A program made the translations under genes and the position numbers. Under the pieces are notes generated by a model. It saw only the letters and a list, made by a program, of their open reading frames with translations, made no database searches and was not told where the DNA came from. From Seminavis robusta (taxonomy: Eukaryota; Bacillariophyta; Bacillariophyceae; Naviculales; Naviculaceae): a stretch of 51,444 nt of DNA. Of this stretch, positions 1 through 9,222 are shown piece after piece (the first letter of the stretch is position 1; each line of letters begins with the position of its first letter). The stretch covers positions 1 through 51,444 of the forward strand of contig CAICTM010000716.1 in NCBI GenBank assembly GCA_903772945.1. Reading direction: 5' to 3'.

Positions 1-430
1 GTGTCCGTCACAGTCTCGCACTGGATTTGTCCTGACTTTGTTTGGGTGCCCTACATCTGGTCCAGCAAGCTCCAACTGACATTACTTGAGCTCCACTGCT
101 GCTGAGTATGTTGCCTTCAGCATGTAATGAGGGAGCTGCTTCCATGCGAGCTTTGCTCAAAGAATTGGTACAAATGAATATGCAGGTAATTACTGACAGT
201 CTCGTGCGTCTACAGTGTTCGAAGACAACCAAGGTTGCCTGTCTCTTGTGATGTTCCCAAAATGTCTGCGCAACAAGTATTTGGCATTGAAGTACCATTT
301 CTTCAGGTCCAATATCGGGGAGTCGAAGGGCTCGTGGCTAAGTATATTCCGACTCTGGAACAACGGGCCGACATTTCACTAAGGTCTTCCGGTCCACAGT
401 TTGCTGTCATCGGAAGCTCCTCATGGGATG
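1..430 (+). mobile_element. Degenerate Ty1/copia RNase H fragment (3' end of pol)
   Basis: Short stretches in shifting frames match the end of a copia polyprotein. They include 'SRTGFVLTLFGCP' near 15-60, 'WSSKLQ' near 58-75, 'SSTAAEYVAFSM' near 92-125, 'EDNQGC' near 220-240, 'LALKYHFFRS' near 280-310 and 'AKYIPTLEQRADI' near 335-375. These are the usual RNase H landmarks in order. At least three frameshifts and several stops separate them, so the element is dead. The window edge cuts the 5' part. Family assignment rests on remembered motif order; no search was run. Confidence 0.75.
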
Positions 431-506
431 GTAATTTACCTCAGCACTTTGCTGGGGACTCTCTCCTATCGTTTATTGCTCCAGCTTCATTTCAGCTGTA
501 AGGGAG

Positions 507-620
507 TGCGACGGGATACAGCTTACAATTCAGCTTTACAGCTTACAATTAGCAGGCTTATTCTAGAAAATAATCAATAACTGCTCACTTATTTGGAAAT
601 ACAAACTTTACATCTCTTAG
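507..620 (+). repeat. Possible start of a copia 3' LTR
   Basis: A purine run (aagggag, about 500-506) lies about 80 bases past the RNase H relic and is followed by TG at 507. That is the expected polypurine tract and LTR start. A short direct repeat (acagcttacaatt) occurs twice just inside. The right LTR end is not identifiable, so the end coordinate is nominal. Confidence 0.35.
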
Positions 621-858
621 ATCGTTAGATTAATCAATCCACAATGGTATTGTCGCAATTCCTATTTTGATTATCTCTACGAACAAACTCATGACTTCTT
701 TTCCTTGGCGACTAACTCGAACATTTTCGTTCGCAACCGTCTCATGTCATTGCACAATCCTACTACTCAGAATGACACTGATAATGATTCTGTCAATGAA
801 AGCGAAGAGAGTGTTATAGCTGTGACTCCCGATGCTGTTACGTCTGCTGAAGAGTAAG
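621..858 (+). CDS. Possible terminal exon of an unrecognised gene
   Basis: A stop-free frame of about 80 codons follows a good acceptor (catctcttag, 611-620) and ends at TAA 856-858, only 28 bases from the stop of the opposing gene. The sequence is not low-complexity, and its last 35 codons are rich in D, E, N and S, like a natural acidic tail. No upstream exon was found, and the 5' side is the copia relic, so it may be a gene broken by the insertion or a chance frame. I recognise no domain. Confidence 0.22.
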
Positions 859-886
859 TCGACAGAAGTATCAATGCACGTACCTT

Positions 887-3800
887 TTAAATAATATTAG
901 ATCCGTTTTCTTTGTCGGCAATGGGATCTTCCTTCCACCAGCTCTTGAACTTGCCGCTTGGCGAAGCTGTTTTGGAACAGTACGGGCCAACCTCGCCAAT
1001 GCTGTGAAACTCCAGACGCTGAAGACACTTCGAGCATTCTTCTCGAAGACAGTTGTTGCTGCAGCTGTTGCCGAAAACCGTGTTCAAAACAAGGTGTTCG
1101 CTCTTCGAAAAACCACACTTAACACAGAACTGTCGATCCTTGAAGTTGAAACCGCGAGGGTTCAACAGAGGAGGCATAATGGGTGCTGAAGGACGAACAA
1201 CGTAGGGAGCAGCTGGATTGGTTGTCTCCGTGTACATCATACCGCCAGCGGCAATTGTTGTGTTCATGACCGTGGGATTTCCAAAGGGGGCATCTGCAAT
1301 TCCATGATTGCGAAAGCCAGGTGCAGTTGCCATTCGAGCCTCTTGATGTGGTGGCAGGGTCCTGCGAGTTTGTGCCAGCGCTCTCTCCATCTCCTCTCTG
1401 TTGGGATCATTTGGATTTGCTAATAAGGCTATTCCCACAGCGTTGTTGCAGCGGTCGTAGTGCTCCTGAAGGTGCTGATAAGTCTTTCGGCAAATGAGAG
1501 GAGGGGGCGTTAATCCATTCCCAATTGCTTCAATCCTTGCATTAAACACTTTGGCGACCTCCATATCCCAGCGTCTTGCAAAGGAATGATATCCACGGGC
1601 TCCGTACAGCCCACCGTGGCGATCAAACTTACTTCGAAGCTCCTCAAACAACGCGAACTCAGCAACATCAACAGCAGTTGATGTTCGATCTGTTGGGTTG
1701 GAAAATGGAACCCAGGGAGCTTTTTCAGTGAGTCTCGTGAAGGTCTGCATGGTTGTTTCATTCAAGTTAATGGAAGGAAGATGCATCCTGACCTCTCGAG
1801 CAACACCCTCCACATCCAAAGCAAGCGGCGTAAGATCCATTTCTGGGTCAGCCAAGATTTCCTCGACAGCTGCATCATTCTGTGCCACATCTTGGGCCTC
1901 TGTACCATTTTCTGTACCTCCCTCCAACTCAGAAGGGATATCATTTTCAAGGAATCCAACACCTGCAAGGAAATCGTGAAAGTCGCGCTGAGAGTCTTGG
2001 TCATCAACCGGTTCATCGAAGCAGGTGGGTAGCTTGTAGTTAAGACCAAGGAACTCCTTTACCGTAGACTTTGGTGGGTAGGACACTTTGAAAGGGAGAT
2101 CTGCCTCAACAAAACCTGCTTCTTTGGCCATCGAGTTCAGATAGTACAGCTTCTCGGTCTTGGTGGTGATGTCTGCCTTCTGTCCAAGACGTTTAACAGC
2201 CTTCCTCTCGTTGCTACGCTCATAATGCTCCCAGAACATCCGGTCAGCTCGTGCAATGCCAACAGAGGGAATGTCGAACAGGCGATTCAAGGCACGATTG
2301 TCCACCTCGTTAATTCCTGTAGAACGGACAGTGAAGGCCTTATTGCTGTAGGGATTGACCAAATGGATGTTGAGGATTTCTTTTGGTGGATCCGACAGAC
2401 AACCAAGCTTCACGTGGCTCATCTGATTCTTGATAGTAGTGGAAACCAAAGCCGAGTTTCGGATAAAGAAACGGTGACGTTTGGCAGTATCTTCAACTGC
2501 CATTGGAGCAGCCCCGTCATTGTTGCCTTCTTCAGACAGATTCAGTTCGGCTGCTTCTGCGTCAAGTGACCAATCATGGTGGAGCATGTAACTCAAAACA
2601 GCTTGGACGCGCTTCTGCAATTCTGCTTTGGGAGGAATGATAGCCTTGGCTTCCTTCATGATCTCCTTCATTGGCGGACGATCACCAACGCCGTACTTTT
2701 TCTGTAGTTTCTTGATTGCACGGTCAATCTCGCCTTTCTCGGTAAAGAACAGAGCCCGTCGAACCAATGACATCCCCAGCTCCTTTGAATTCTTCTCGAA
2801 TATCTTGTGCCAACGTTCTAGCCAATGCCAGGAGTCAAGTTTGCACAGCGCACCAGGAAAGATTCCATTTTCGCCAGTCAATTGATTACGCACCTGACAA
2901 CAATTGTCAACATAAACCACCTTGACTGTTGTGTCCAGGGATTCACAGCGCTGCTTGAGACGTTCAAGGTCAGGACGAGCTCCATGCTGCCCGTAAGATT
3001 CACTGCCAGGATAAAACTTGAAAAAGATGCAGATGCCGTTTTCATTGAATACAGTCATGCACGTCTTGTGGGGAGCATAGCATTCTCCACGTCCCGTGTA
3101 AACCTTTATCTTTGGAGCAATCTTGTAGGTCCAATCGATTTTAACCACCTCTGCACCATGGCTTTGCATCTTTGCCACCTGTACCTCTTTCCGACTGGCA
3201 AAATACGTGGCTGTGACTCGATCGATGGTGGACTTGGAGGGACAATGGACGTTCCAGCCGTTTGGATCCATGATGTCTGAGAACGCTGGAAGCTTTTCTT
3301 CCGGTTCATCCTGGGGAACCACATTACCAATGTTGATGTCACTAGTGTCGTCGATATCAACCGGGGTCTCCAAAAGTGCAATGCTGAGGTCATGATCGTC
3401 CAACACGTGACGAGCATTCTGAAGTCGTGCTGAGGCGACTTCCACTTCTTCTCGCAGTCCGTGGTAGTGTTCTTCAATCGTCGTCTTCCACTGTGGCTTT
3501 ACCTCTGGAAATGAATCAAAATCATTAAATGCTAGCATTTGTCTAGCAGAGAAAACACCAGCTCCCATCATGTCTAGAATCTTCTTTTTTCCAATGCCTT
3601 TGAATATCTCGCCAAGATTGTTATTCCGATTTGACTTCCTCTTCAAAAGCTCGACGAAATCCACGTCACCGTCAGCTTTGGCGATGGCACTGTCCAATCG
3701 CGACCTGCAGCGATCAACTTCAGATCGAAGAGTGCGTCGCCTTTTCTGAGCAGGGTTCAAGGGAGCTGTAAATGTCATCATTGAGTCGATTGTCCGCTGA

Positions 3801-4498
3801 TTGGTTCCAGCAATGACACCTCCCTTGGGCCTGTTTGCGACTTTCTTTTCCATAACAGCTCGATAGTACTGGAGTGATGCGTCCAAATACTGGTCAGCTT
3901 GAAGCTGCGCAAGCTTCTCGTAAATCGAAGCGGTGGTATCCATGGAATGGTTCACAATGAAACTGTGCAACTCGTCATCCACAGCAAGGCCCTTAGACAC
4001 GTAGAAGTTGAAGATGCCCATTATCTTGTTCGAATCAATCTCCAACGACTTTTCATTGTAGCCCGTGAACTTGCCCTTGCACTTCTCGCACTTGTAGTAA
4101 ATGGTAGTCAGATATCGGCGAGATCGAACACCATACAGAACCTTGGGATTGGCAACCCAATCAAAGGTTGGGTTGGGTGCAATGCCGTTGTGGTCGCCAC
4201 ATGTGGGGCAACTGGGAAGATGGTTCGGAACCAGCACATGAGGCACCCAACAAGCAACAGCTCTTACGGTGTACCTGTCTGCGTAAAGCTTGACATCTTG
4301 ATTTGCGAGGCAAACATTCAGTGGAGATTGTGGAGCTAGATTAGTCCAATCCTTTCCTTTGAGGAACGTAGCCCCAGCACTTGCAACTTCATTCTGCACT
4401 TTGGATATCCAGTCGCCCTGTGCTCTTCCAAACTTTGGCTTTTTGGTGTTACGGCCACCACCACCGCCAGCTCTAGTAGCTCGTGCCTGCATCCACAT
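887..4498 (-). CDS. Zinc-ribbon (DUF6729-like) plus DDE-transposase-like protein
   Basis: Single-exon protein of 1,203 residues from ATG 4498. The frame stays open to 4585 but only from a TTG. Residues about 70-155 hold two CxxC pairs (CPTC, CEKC) around 'RSRRYLTTIYYKC', as in the DUF6729 zinc-ribbon region of transposase-derived proteins. A DDE-like core follows: 'KIDWTYKIAPK' (Asp near 453), then 'VVYVDNCC' (Asp near 530), then a helical region with 'WHWLERW'. The C-terminus (about 1120-1190) has a CxxC and a dense Cys cluster. This resembles KDZ-like or other domesticated RNase H-fold transposases. The long intact frame argues for a recent element or a domesticated gene. No terminal inverted repeats were seen. 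The third catalytic residue is not identified, so activity is unknown. Confidence 0.7.
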   Translation of the reverse strand: MWMQARATRAGGGGGRNTKKPKFGRAQGDWISKVQNEVASAGATFLKGKDWTNLAPQSPLNVCLANQDVKLYADRYTVRAVACWVPHVLVPNHLPSCPTCGDHNGIAPNPTFDWVANPKVLYGVRSRRYLTTIYYKCEKCKGKFTGYNEKSLEIDSNKIMGIFNFYVSKGLAVDDELHSFIVNHSMDTTASIYEKLAQLQADQYLDASLQYYRAVMEKKVANRPKGGVIAGTNQRTIDSMMTFTAPLNPAQKRRRTLRSEVDRCRSRLDSAIAKADGDVDFVELLKRKSNRNNNLGEIFKGIGKKKILDMMGAGVFSARQMLAFNDFDSFPEVKPQWKTTIEEHYHGLREEVEVASARLQNARHVLDDHDLSIALLETPVDIDDTSDINIGNVVPQDEPEEKLPAFSDIMDPNGWNVHCPSKSTIDRVTATYFASRKEVQVAKMQSHGAEVVKIDWTYKIAPKIKVYTGRGECYAPHKTCMTVFNENGICIFFKFYPGSESYGQHGARPDLERLKQRCESLDTTVKVVYVDNCCQVRNQLTGENGIFPGALCKLDSWHWLERWHKIFEKNSKELGMSLVRRALFFTEKGEIDRAIKKLQKKYGVGDRPPMKEIMKEAKAIIPPKAELQKRVQAVLSYMLHHDWSLDAEAAELNLSEEGNNDGAAPMAVEDTAKRHRFFIRNSALVSTTIKNQMSHVKLGCLSDPPKEILNIHLVNPYSNKAFTVRSTGINEVDNRALNRLFDIPSVGIARADRMFWEHYERSNERKAVKRLGQKADITTKTEKLYYLNSMAKEAGFVEADLPFKVSYPPKSTVKEFLGLNYKLPTCFDEPVDDQDSQRDFHDFLAGVGFLENDIPSELEGGTENGTEAQDVAQNDAAVEEILADPEMDLTPLALDVEGVAREVRMHLPSINLNETTMQTFTRLTEKAPWVPFSNPTDRTSTAVDVAEFALFEELRSKFDRHGGLYGARGYHSFARRWDMEVAKVFNARIEAIGNGLTPPPLICRKTYQHLQEHYDRCNNAVGIALLANPNDPNREEMERALAQTRRTLPPHQEARMATAPGFRNHGIADAPFGNPTVMNTTIAAGGMMYTETTNPAAPYVVRPSAPIMPPLLNPRGFNFKDRQFCVKCGFSKSEHLVLNTVFGNSCSNNCLREECSKCLQRLEFHSIGEVGPYCSKTASPSGKFKSWWKEDPIADKENGSNII

Positions 4499-5540
4499 TG
4501 CTATGGAGGAAGCTACGAAGTCAAAAACAAACAACAAGCAAAATGATAAAGCAATAATTGACAAACAATGCACAATATGAGCCAACGATACTAGTATCGA
4601 AGGTGATACAAACTGACTAGCCCTACCATTACGTTGCTATGGTACATGTACTATCTATCCATTCTTGTTGGTGCATTGGACGCAGACAAAAAAACAATTT
4701 GAAAGATCATGGCGGCCTGCGTCGGGAACTCAGGTTTGCCTGCTGAGGATTAGGAATGATACCCACCGCAAGCCGAGGGCCCGGATTGCGTTAAGACTAT
4801 GAAACGGCTAAATAACACCACTATACAAATAGTGTAGAATGACGGCGTCATCCCATGTCATTGGGTGGGTTGCTTTCGGGCTGTCATCATAAAAAATTGT
4901 GGGGAGAAATGACTTCCAAACGTCATATTCCTTCGTCTGTCATCCCCCCTCTTTTTCTTTTTTTTTCTTCATGCCGTAAAGTTAGAGTTACCGTTACCTA
5001 ATATTCGCGGCAAGTGTGTCAAACATTGCATGACAATAAATCGCCAGTTTACTCTCACGACAATAGGTGCTGCCTTGTCCCAGCGAATGTCCTGGTTAGG
5101 TACCGTAAGTAGAACTCAGTAGGCCGTACCTTGACTTGCTCTTTTCAGATTACGTCCTTGGAACTGTTTAAATAATTTCTCTATTGAATCAAATGAGAAT
5201 GTTTTGGCTTGATATGTTGACAAATATAATACAAATATCATACGTTTCAACAAATGTATATGATACTTACACAGAATCTATACAGGTAAGACCACTTGAA
5301 TCGAGGAGAGCTTTTCGCTCCTTCTCTTTCTCAAACTGCAACGTCGCCCACATAGACCCCGTTTATTCGTACCGGTACATAGATCGCGTGTATTGCTGAG
5401 CACTTTCTTTGTCTCCTTGTCTCCTTGACCTCTCCTTGTCACCTTCTCGCTTGCTCACATAAAACAAAAAGACCTGGCAAGGATCAAGCGAAACAAAACA
5501 TCACAGCAAAGTGCAAACTAACCAACGAAAATCTCTCACC
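4499..5540. other. Divergent intergenic region, no gene seen
   Basis: About 1 kb between the starts of the transposase-like gene (-) and the first DUF6824 gene (+). It contains a T/C-rich tract near 4945-4970, an AT-rich stretch near 5170-5280 and the palindrome GTACCGGTAC at 5369-5378. No coding or RNA gene is supported. Confidence 0.6.
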
Positions 5541-6435
5541 ATGACGACGGAAACAATTCTACCGGCTGGCTTCACGCCAGGAGATAAGGATGTGATGGTG
5601 GGGAGAGGCAAGGTAGGTAGCCCCTTTGAGAGTGCTTCAGTCTGGTACCAACCGGACGCACCAAAAGAACGAGATCATCCTCACGACGCTTCTCGTTTCG
5701 GTGTGACAGGTCTGCTACAAGCACGCTGGAAATCGACGCCTTACTGAAATTGTCAGAAGTGCTCTTGGAACCTACTCCGCAAGTGGTGCTACCAAGAAAT
5801 CCAAATCAGAATTGATCAAGAGCATCATGAGCCAAATTCGAGATGAGAGCCCAGATGGTGGCTTTATCAAGTTTGATAATGAGAGCGGCCGATGGTTCAT
5901 TGTGGCAGATCGAATTGCCCGAGAGAAGGTATCACAGACATTCCGTGATGCTCTCAACGATCGCTACAAGTCCAGCACTACCTCCAAGACCCTAAAGAGG
6001 CGCCAGCAGAGAATTAACAGGCAGACCAGCACGGGATCCAAAGGAGGCAGCTCGTCGGATGGCACCAACAAGGTTGATCAGCAGGAGATTCCTGAAGCTC
6101 AGGCTCGTGTTGATGCCCTCCTGATGGCTGCCAACTTCACGGCAAATAAGCAAATGTTGCCCCATCCTGGCATCTCCGCATTGCCTGGCTTGGGAGTAGG
6201 CATGTCTCCATACTATTCCCCGGGGCTTTTGCACGGATTCGGCAACCCCAACATGATGTCTTCCATGATGAATCCTTCCCTGGCCAACTTGATGGCGGGA
6301 CCAGCCACAGCCGCCGCTCAGGCCAACTACAACGCCATGTTCATGGCAAGTGCCAATAATGAAATCCAGCAGCAGCAACAACAACAAGCCATGAAGGAAA
6401 CAGCAGTTCCGACACGTCCAAAGCTGGAACCGTGA
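5541..6435 (+). CDS. DUF6824-domain protein (two exons)
   Basis: Exons 5541-5612 and 5710-6435; the intron 5613-5709 has GT-AG ends and phase 0. Product 265 residues. The ATG at 5541 (context ctcaccATGac) is preferred because the upstream extension begins with GTG. Splicing joins 'DVMVGRGK' to 'VCYKHAGNRRL', restoring the signature GRG..(N/H)xGN motif of the domain that diatoms carry in many copies. The domain runs to about residue 115 and includes 'GRWF' and 'AREKVSQTFRD'. A basic stretch (KRRQQR) follows, then a Met/Ala/Asn/Gln-rich tail with a Gln run near 6370. The biochemical role of the domain is unknown to me; the basic patch and low-complexity tail would suit a nuclear regulator (inference). 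Confidence 0.85.
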
Positions 6436-6591
6436 AGAAAGGGACTTGTCGCCATGGGTTGTTTGATCTTTTCCTTACGTGTCTTCCACATTCGAAAAGC
6501 CTACTATCCTCCTGTTCGTCATTTCCCGGGTCTTTGGATATGCAATAATACTATAGCTTAGCACGCATTATTTAAAAATCACTAGCTAGCA
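6436..6591. other. Short convergent spacer
   Basis: 156 bases between the stops of two DUF6824 genes lying tail to tail; it must hold both 3' ends. Confidence 0.6.
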
Positions 6592-8340
6592 TTAGATGGC
6601 TGTGCTATTTGGCATGCTGCTCTCTGGCATAGTGAGTTCAGGTTGGCAGCCAATCACGTTCTCTCTCTCCAAATTGTCGTCAACCTGGCTTGGCTCCATA
6701 TCCAAAGTGCCTTCTTCGGTCGCTTCAATTTCACCACTCACACTCCCCGGTTCCCCGCCCAAGAACAGGTCACCGTCTTCGTAGTGGTAGCCTTCCGTGG
6801 CCATGGCCACTGCGCTATCGATTGTTTCGCCAATTTCGTTGGTATCCTCCTTGTCCCCATGAGTTTCTGCCGCAACGGGTTCTTCTGAAGCTGCTGTACC
6901 TGCTCCCGTGTCACCACTTTGCCCCTTCCTCTCGTCCTCTTCTAGTTGTGCTAGCTGCTTCTGTAACTCACGAATTTGCCATTTCAGTTGCTCTTTTTTG
7001 GATAAGTGCTTTGGCGGTGCCGGGATACCGTTGGCAGCAGACAGAGACGCATTTTGTTCCGAAGACGGCCGGGCTACTGGTTCATCCAACTGCGATGGGA
7101 TGGATGGCGCTGTTTCGTCCACCTTCTCGTTGGCGCCGTTGATTGGTGCAATCGGACATCTCGCAGAGTCGGTGCTTTCCTGTGGAACTGCTGCAACCGT
7201 GTAAAGAGGCATTGTTTTTGCTTCTCCTCCACGCTCAACCATATCCATGTTGTGGTCGCCCTTTTTGACAAAGACATCAGCTTTGGATTGCCCCGTGTAA
7301 GATTTGCGTCGTTTGAGGTTCTTGAAAGTGTTGCTCGACCTGTAACCATCCTTTAGGATGTCTCGGAACGTCTGGCCTATCTTTTCTCTGGCATAAAAGG
7401 ATTCAATTTCGTACCATCGCTGGTGCTTGAAATCAAATCGGACAAATCGAGCGGGGGGGTGATGTCCTGTGTTCAAGGTATTCGCTACCTGGTTCAACAC
7501 ATCTGACTTTTTGCTCTTGTTTTGGCCGCATTGCCTGTACGCTCCCAGGAACTTCTGGACCACCTCTACGAGATGAATGTTCCCTGGGTGTTCTGCCGAT
7601 TTCTTTCTCAAACCAACAATAACGTCGTTCTTGTGTGGCTCGAATCCTTCATCCATTAGTATGATCCCATCCCTTGGAAGAAGACTAGCTGAACGCTTCC
7701 CGTTACCTTCAAAGTGCTCCCCACCATCCCTGGCGGTATTATTTCTACTAGTATTTCCCAGTTCTTCGTTGTTGACTATTGTTTCATCCCGGCCCACTAC
7801 TAGTACCGATAGGACCGGGTTTGTGGTTGCATCCGTTCCGATTCCCTCAACTGCTGTCGCCTGTATCGTTTGGATCGGCTCATGATCTTCAGGGTGAGCG
7901 TGGAGTTTGGATCGCTTGGATGGAGGCGGCGACATGATTTCCAATGTCGGATCATCGGCCGGCAAGACCCCATTTTTCACCATGCGGCGCTTTTGCTTGT
8001 GCGACAGACTGGATTTGTAAAAGTCCTTTAGGCTGTCTCTGAATCCTTGTGAAATTCTCTCGCGAGCCACTGACTTGGTACAAACAAACCATCTCTTGGT
8101 CTTGGTATCCAGCTTTACAAATCGACCGCCATTGACGCTACAAATTCGATCATAAATCTCCGCTAGAATCTGGCTCTTGCGGTTCCTCTCTGACTGCTTG
8201 TACTCTTCCAGATAGGACTGGGTGATATCGTTCAGAAAATTATTGCCAAGGTGCGGCGTCGCCGTCTTGAGACGGCCTACAATCACATCCTGATGCAAAG
8301 GCTGGAATCCCTCTTCCAAAAAGATGGGCTCGGTGCTCAT
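6592..8340 (-). CDS. Protein with two DUF6824 domains and a coiled coil
   Basis: Single exon, 582 residues from ATG 8340; the open frame extends 15 codons further but begins with GTG. Domain 1 (about 9-115) contains 'DVIVGRLK', then 'HLGN', 'KRWFVCT' and 'ARERISQGFRD'. Domain 2 (about 227-338) contains 'DVIVGLRK', 'EHPGN', 'QRWYEIE' and 'AREKIGQTFRD'. Both have lost the strict GRG triplet of the other copies in this window. A short coiled coil (about 443-470, 'WQIRELQKQLAQLEEDE') suggests dimerisation. The C-terminus is acidic. Its convergent neighbour is a one-domain member, so local duplication with inversion is plausible. Molecular function unknown. Confidence 0.85.
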   Translation of the reverse strand: MSTEPIFLEEGFQPLHQDVIVGRLKTATPHLGNNFLNDITQSYLEEYKQSERNRKSQILAEIYDRICSVNGGRFVKLDTKTKRWFVCTKSVARERISQGFRDSLKDFYKSSLSHKQKRRMVKNGVLPADDPTLEIMSPPPSKRSKLHAHPEDHEPIQTIQATAVEGIGTDATTNPVLSVLVVGRDETIVNNEELGNTSRNNTARDGGEHFEGNGKRSASLLPRDGIILMDEGFEPHKNDVIVGLRKKSAEHPGNIHLVEVVQKFLGAYRQCGQNKSKKSDVLNQVANTLNTGHHPPARFVRFDFKHQRWYEIESFYAREKIGQTFRDILKDGYRSSNTFKNLKRRKSYTGQSKADVFVKKGDHNMDMVERGGEAKTMPLYTVAAVPQESTDSARCPIAPINGANEKVDETAPSIPSQLDEPVARPSSEQNASLSAANGIPAPPKHLSKKEQLKWQIRELQKQLAQLEEDERKGQSGDTGAGTAASEEPVAAETHGDKEDTNEIGETIDSAVAMATEGYHYEDGDLFLGGEPGSVSGEIEATEEGTLDMEPSQVDDNLERENVIGCQPELTMPESSMPNSTAI

Positions 8341-8706
8341 CTTGGAAGTCACTCCTTCTTGCCGACGTCTCCGAAATCCTGCCACTCTTCTGTCTTCGTG
8401 GTTCAGTGTCCGCTTGTCAGGTTCAGTGTGATGTTGCTCTGTTGTTTCTTTGCTTGGTGCTCCTGGGTAGACATCCCAAGACTCACTTAGTAACGAATAT
8501 GACGCAACAATGAAGCTGGGACCGGTCCTCCGAATTCATCATTGTTTTGGCCGAGGCGCTGCTCAGCAGACAACACTATCGTATCGTAAAGGTGCTCTTA
8601 TCTTAGTATGATAAGCTTTGTTCTACTGTTCTACATATGCAGATCCACTAATACTGTACAATGTCGTATTTTAATAAAGCTCTAACAACGGTTGCTGACA
8701 ACACCG
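8341..8706. other. Intergenic spacer, no gene seen
   Basis: 366 bases upstream of the two-domain DUF6824 gene and downstream of the next minus-strand gene. Nothing recognisable. Confidence 0.5.
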
Positions 8707-9222
8707 TTACCAGGAAATCTCTCTCGCTCCATGGTTTCGAAATGCCGCTTCCACGTTCATGGCGATCCTTGGAATGCCTTCCATGGAAGCCATTTCGTAC
8801 ACGGCCTTCTCTCCAACGTCTGGTTCACAGATGTCGGCAACACCGAAAAACGAGCCATGGTGCCTGTACTTCTCTGTCTTGGCTCCGAAGACTACCTCTC
8901 CGGTTGTAGCATCCATAATATACCACTCGAGAAACAGAAGAGCCCACCCCACGCCGAATTCACCACAAAAGACTCTACCCCATCGACTACCCTTTGTGCA
9001 TCGCACCGTTCTAACCTTCAGGATCAATGGATTAATTTTGTCGGTGGCATCCGTAGTCACGCCTAATTCTTTTGCCAGTCCCTCTTTTATTCTTTTTGAA
9101 ATCTCCTCAGCCAGAGCAACCCTACTGGGGACACGTTGGTCTTGTGCAGAAAGGGCGGGCTCCACATCTATTTTGCCTATGTTGTTCAGTGAGTAACACA
9201 CAAAACTGTTCGCTATTTTCAT
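8707..9222 (-). CDS. Small protein resembling DUF4410 (unrecognised in eukaryotes)
   Basis: 171 residues from ATG 9222; the frame is open to 9330 but starts there at TTG. The central part ('GSRWGRVFCGEFGVGWALL', then 'DATTGEVVFGAK') has the order of elements I associate with bacterial DUF4410 proteins: a G-rich segment, a beta strand and 'D..TGEV'. An N-terminal helix full of K/R/E ('ISKRIKEGLAKEL') precedes it, again as in that family. No signal peptide or membrane segment is visible from this start. The resemblance is from memory and moderate. Function unknown; a bacterial origin would need a phylogeny. Confidence 0.5.
   Translation of the reverse strand: MKIANSFVCYSLNNIGKIDVEPALSAQDQRVPSRVALAEEISKRIKEGLAKELGVTTDATDKINPLILKVRTVRCTKGSRWGRVFCGEFGVGWALLFLEWYIMDATTGEVVFGAKTEKYRHHGSFFGVADICEPDVGEKAVYEMASMEGIPRIAMNVEAAFRNHGAREISW

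Noticed and set aside
4499..4585. N-terminal hydrophobic extension of the transposase-like protein
   Set aside because: The frame begins with TTG; no ATG lies before 4498, so the apparent signal peptide is probably untranslated sequence.
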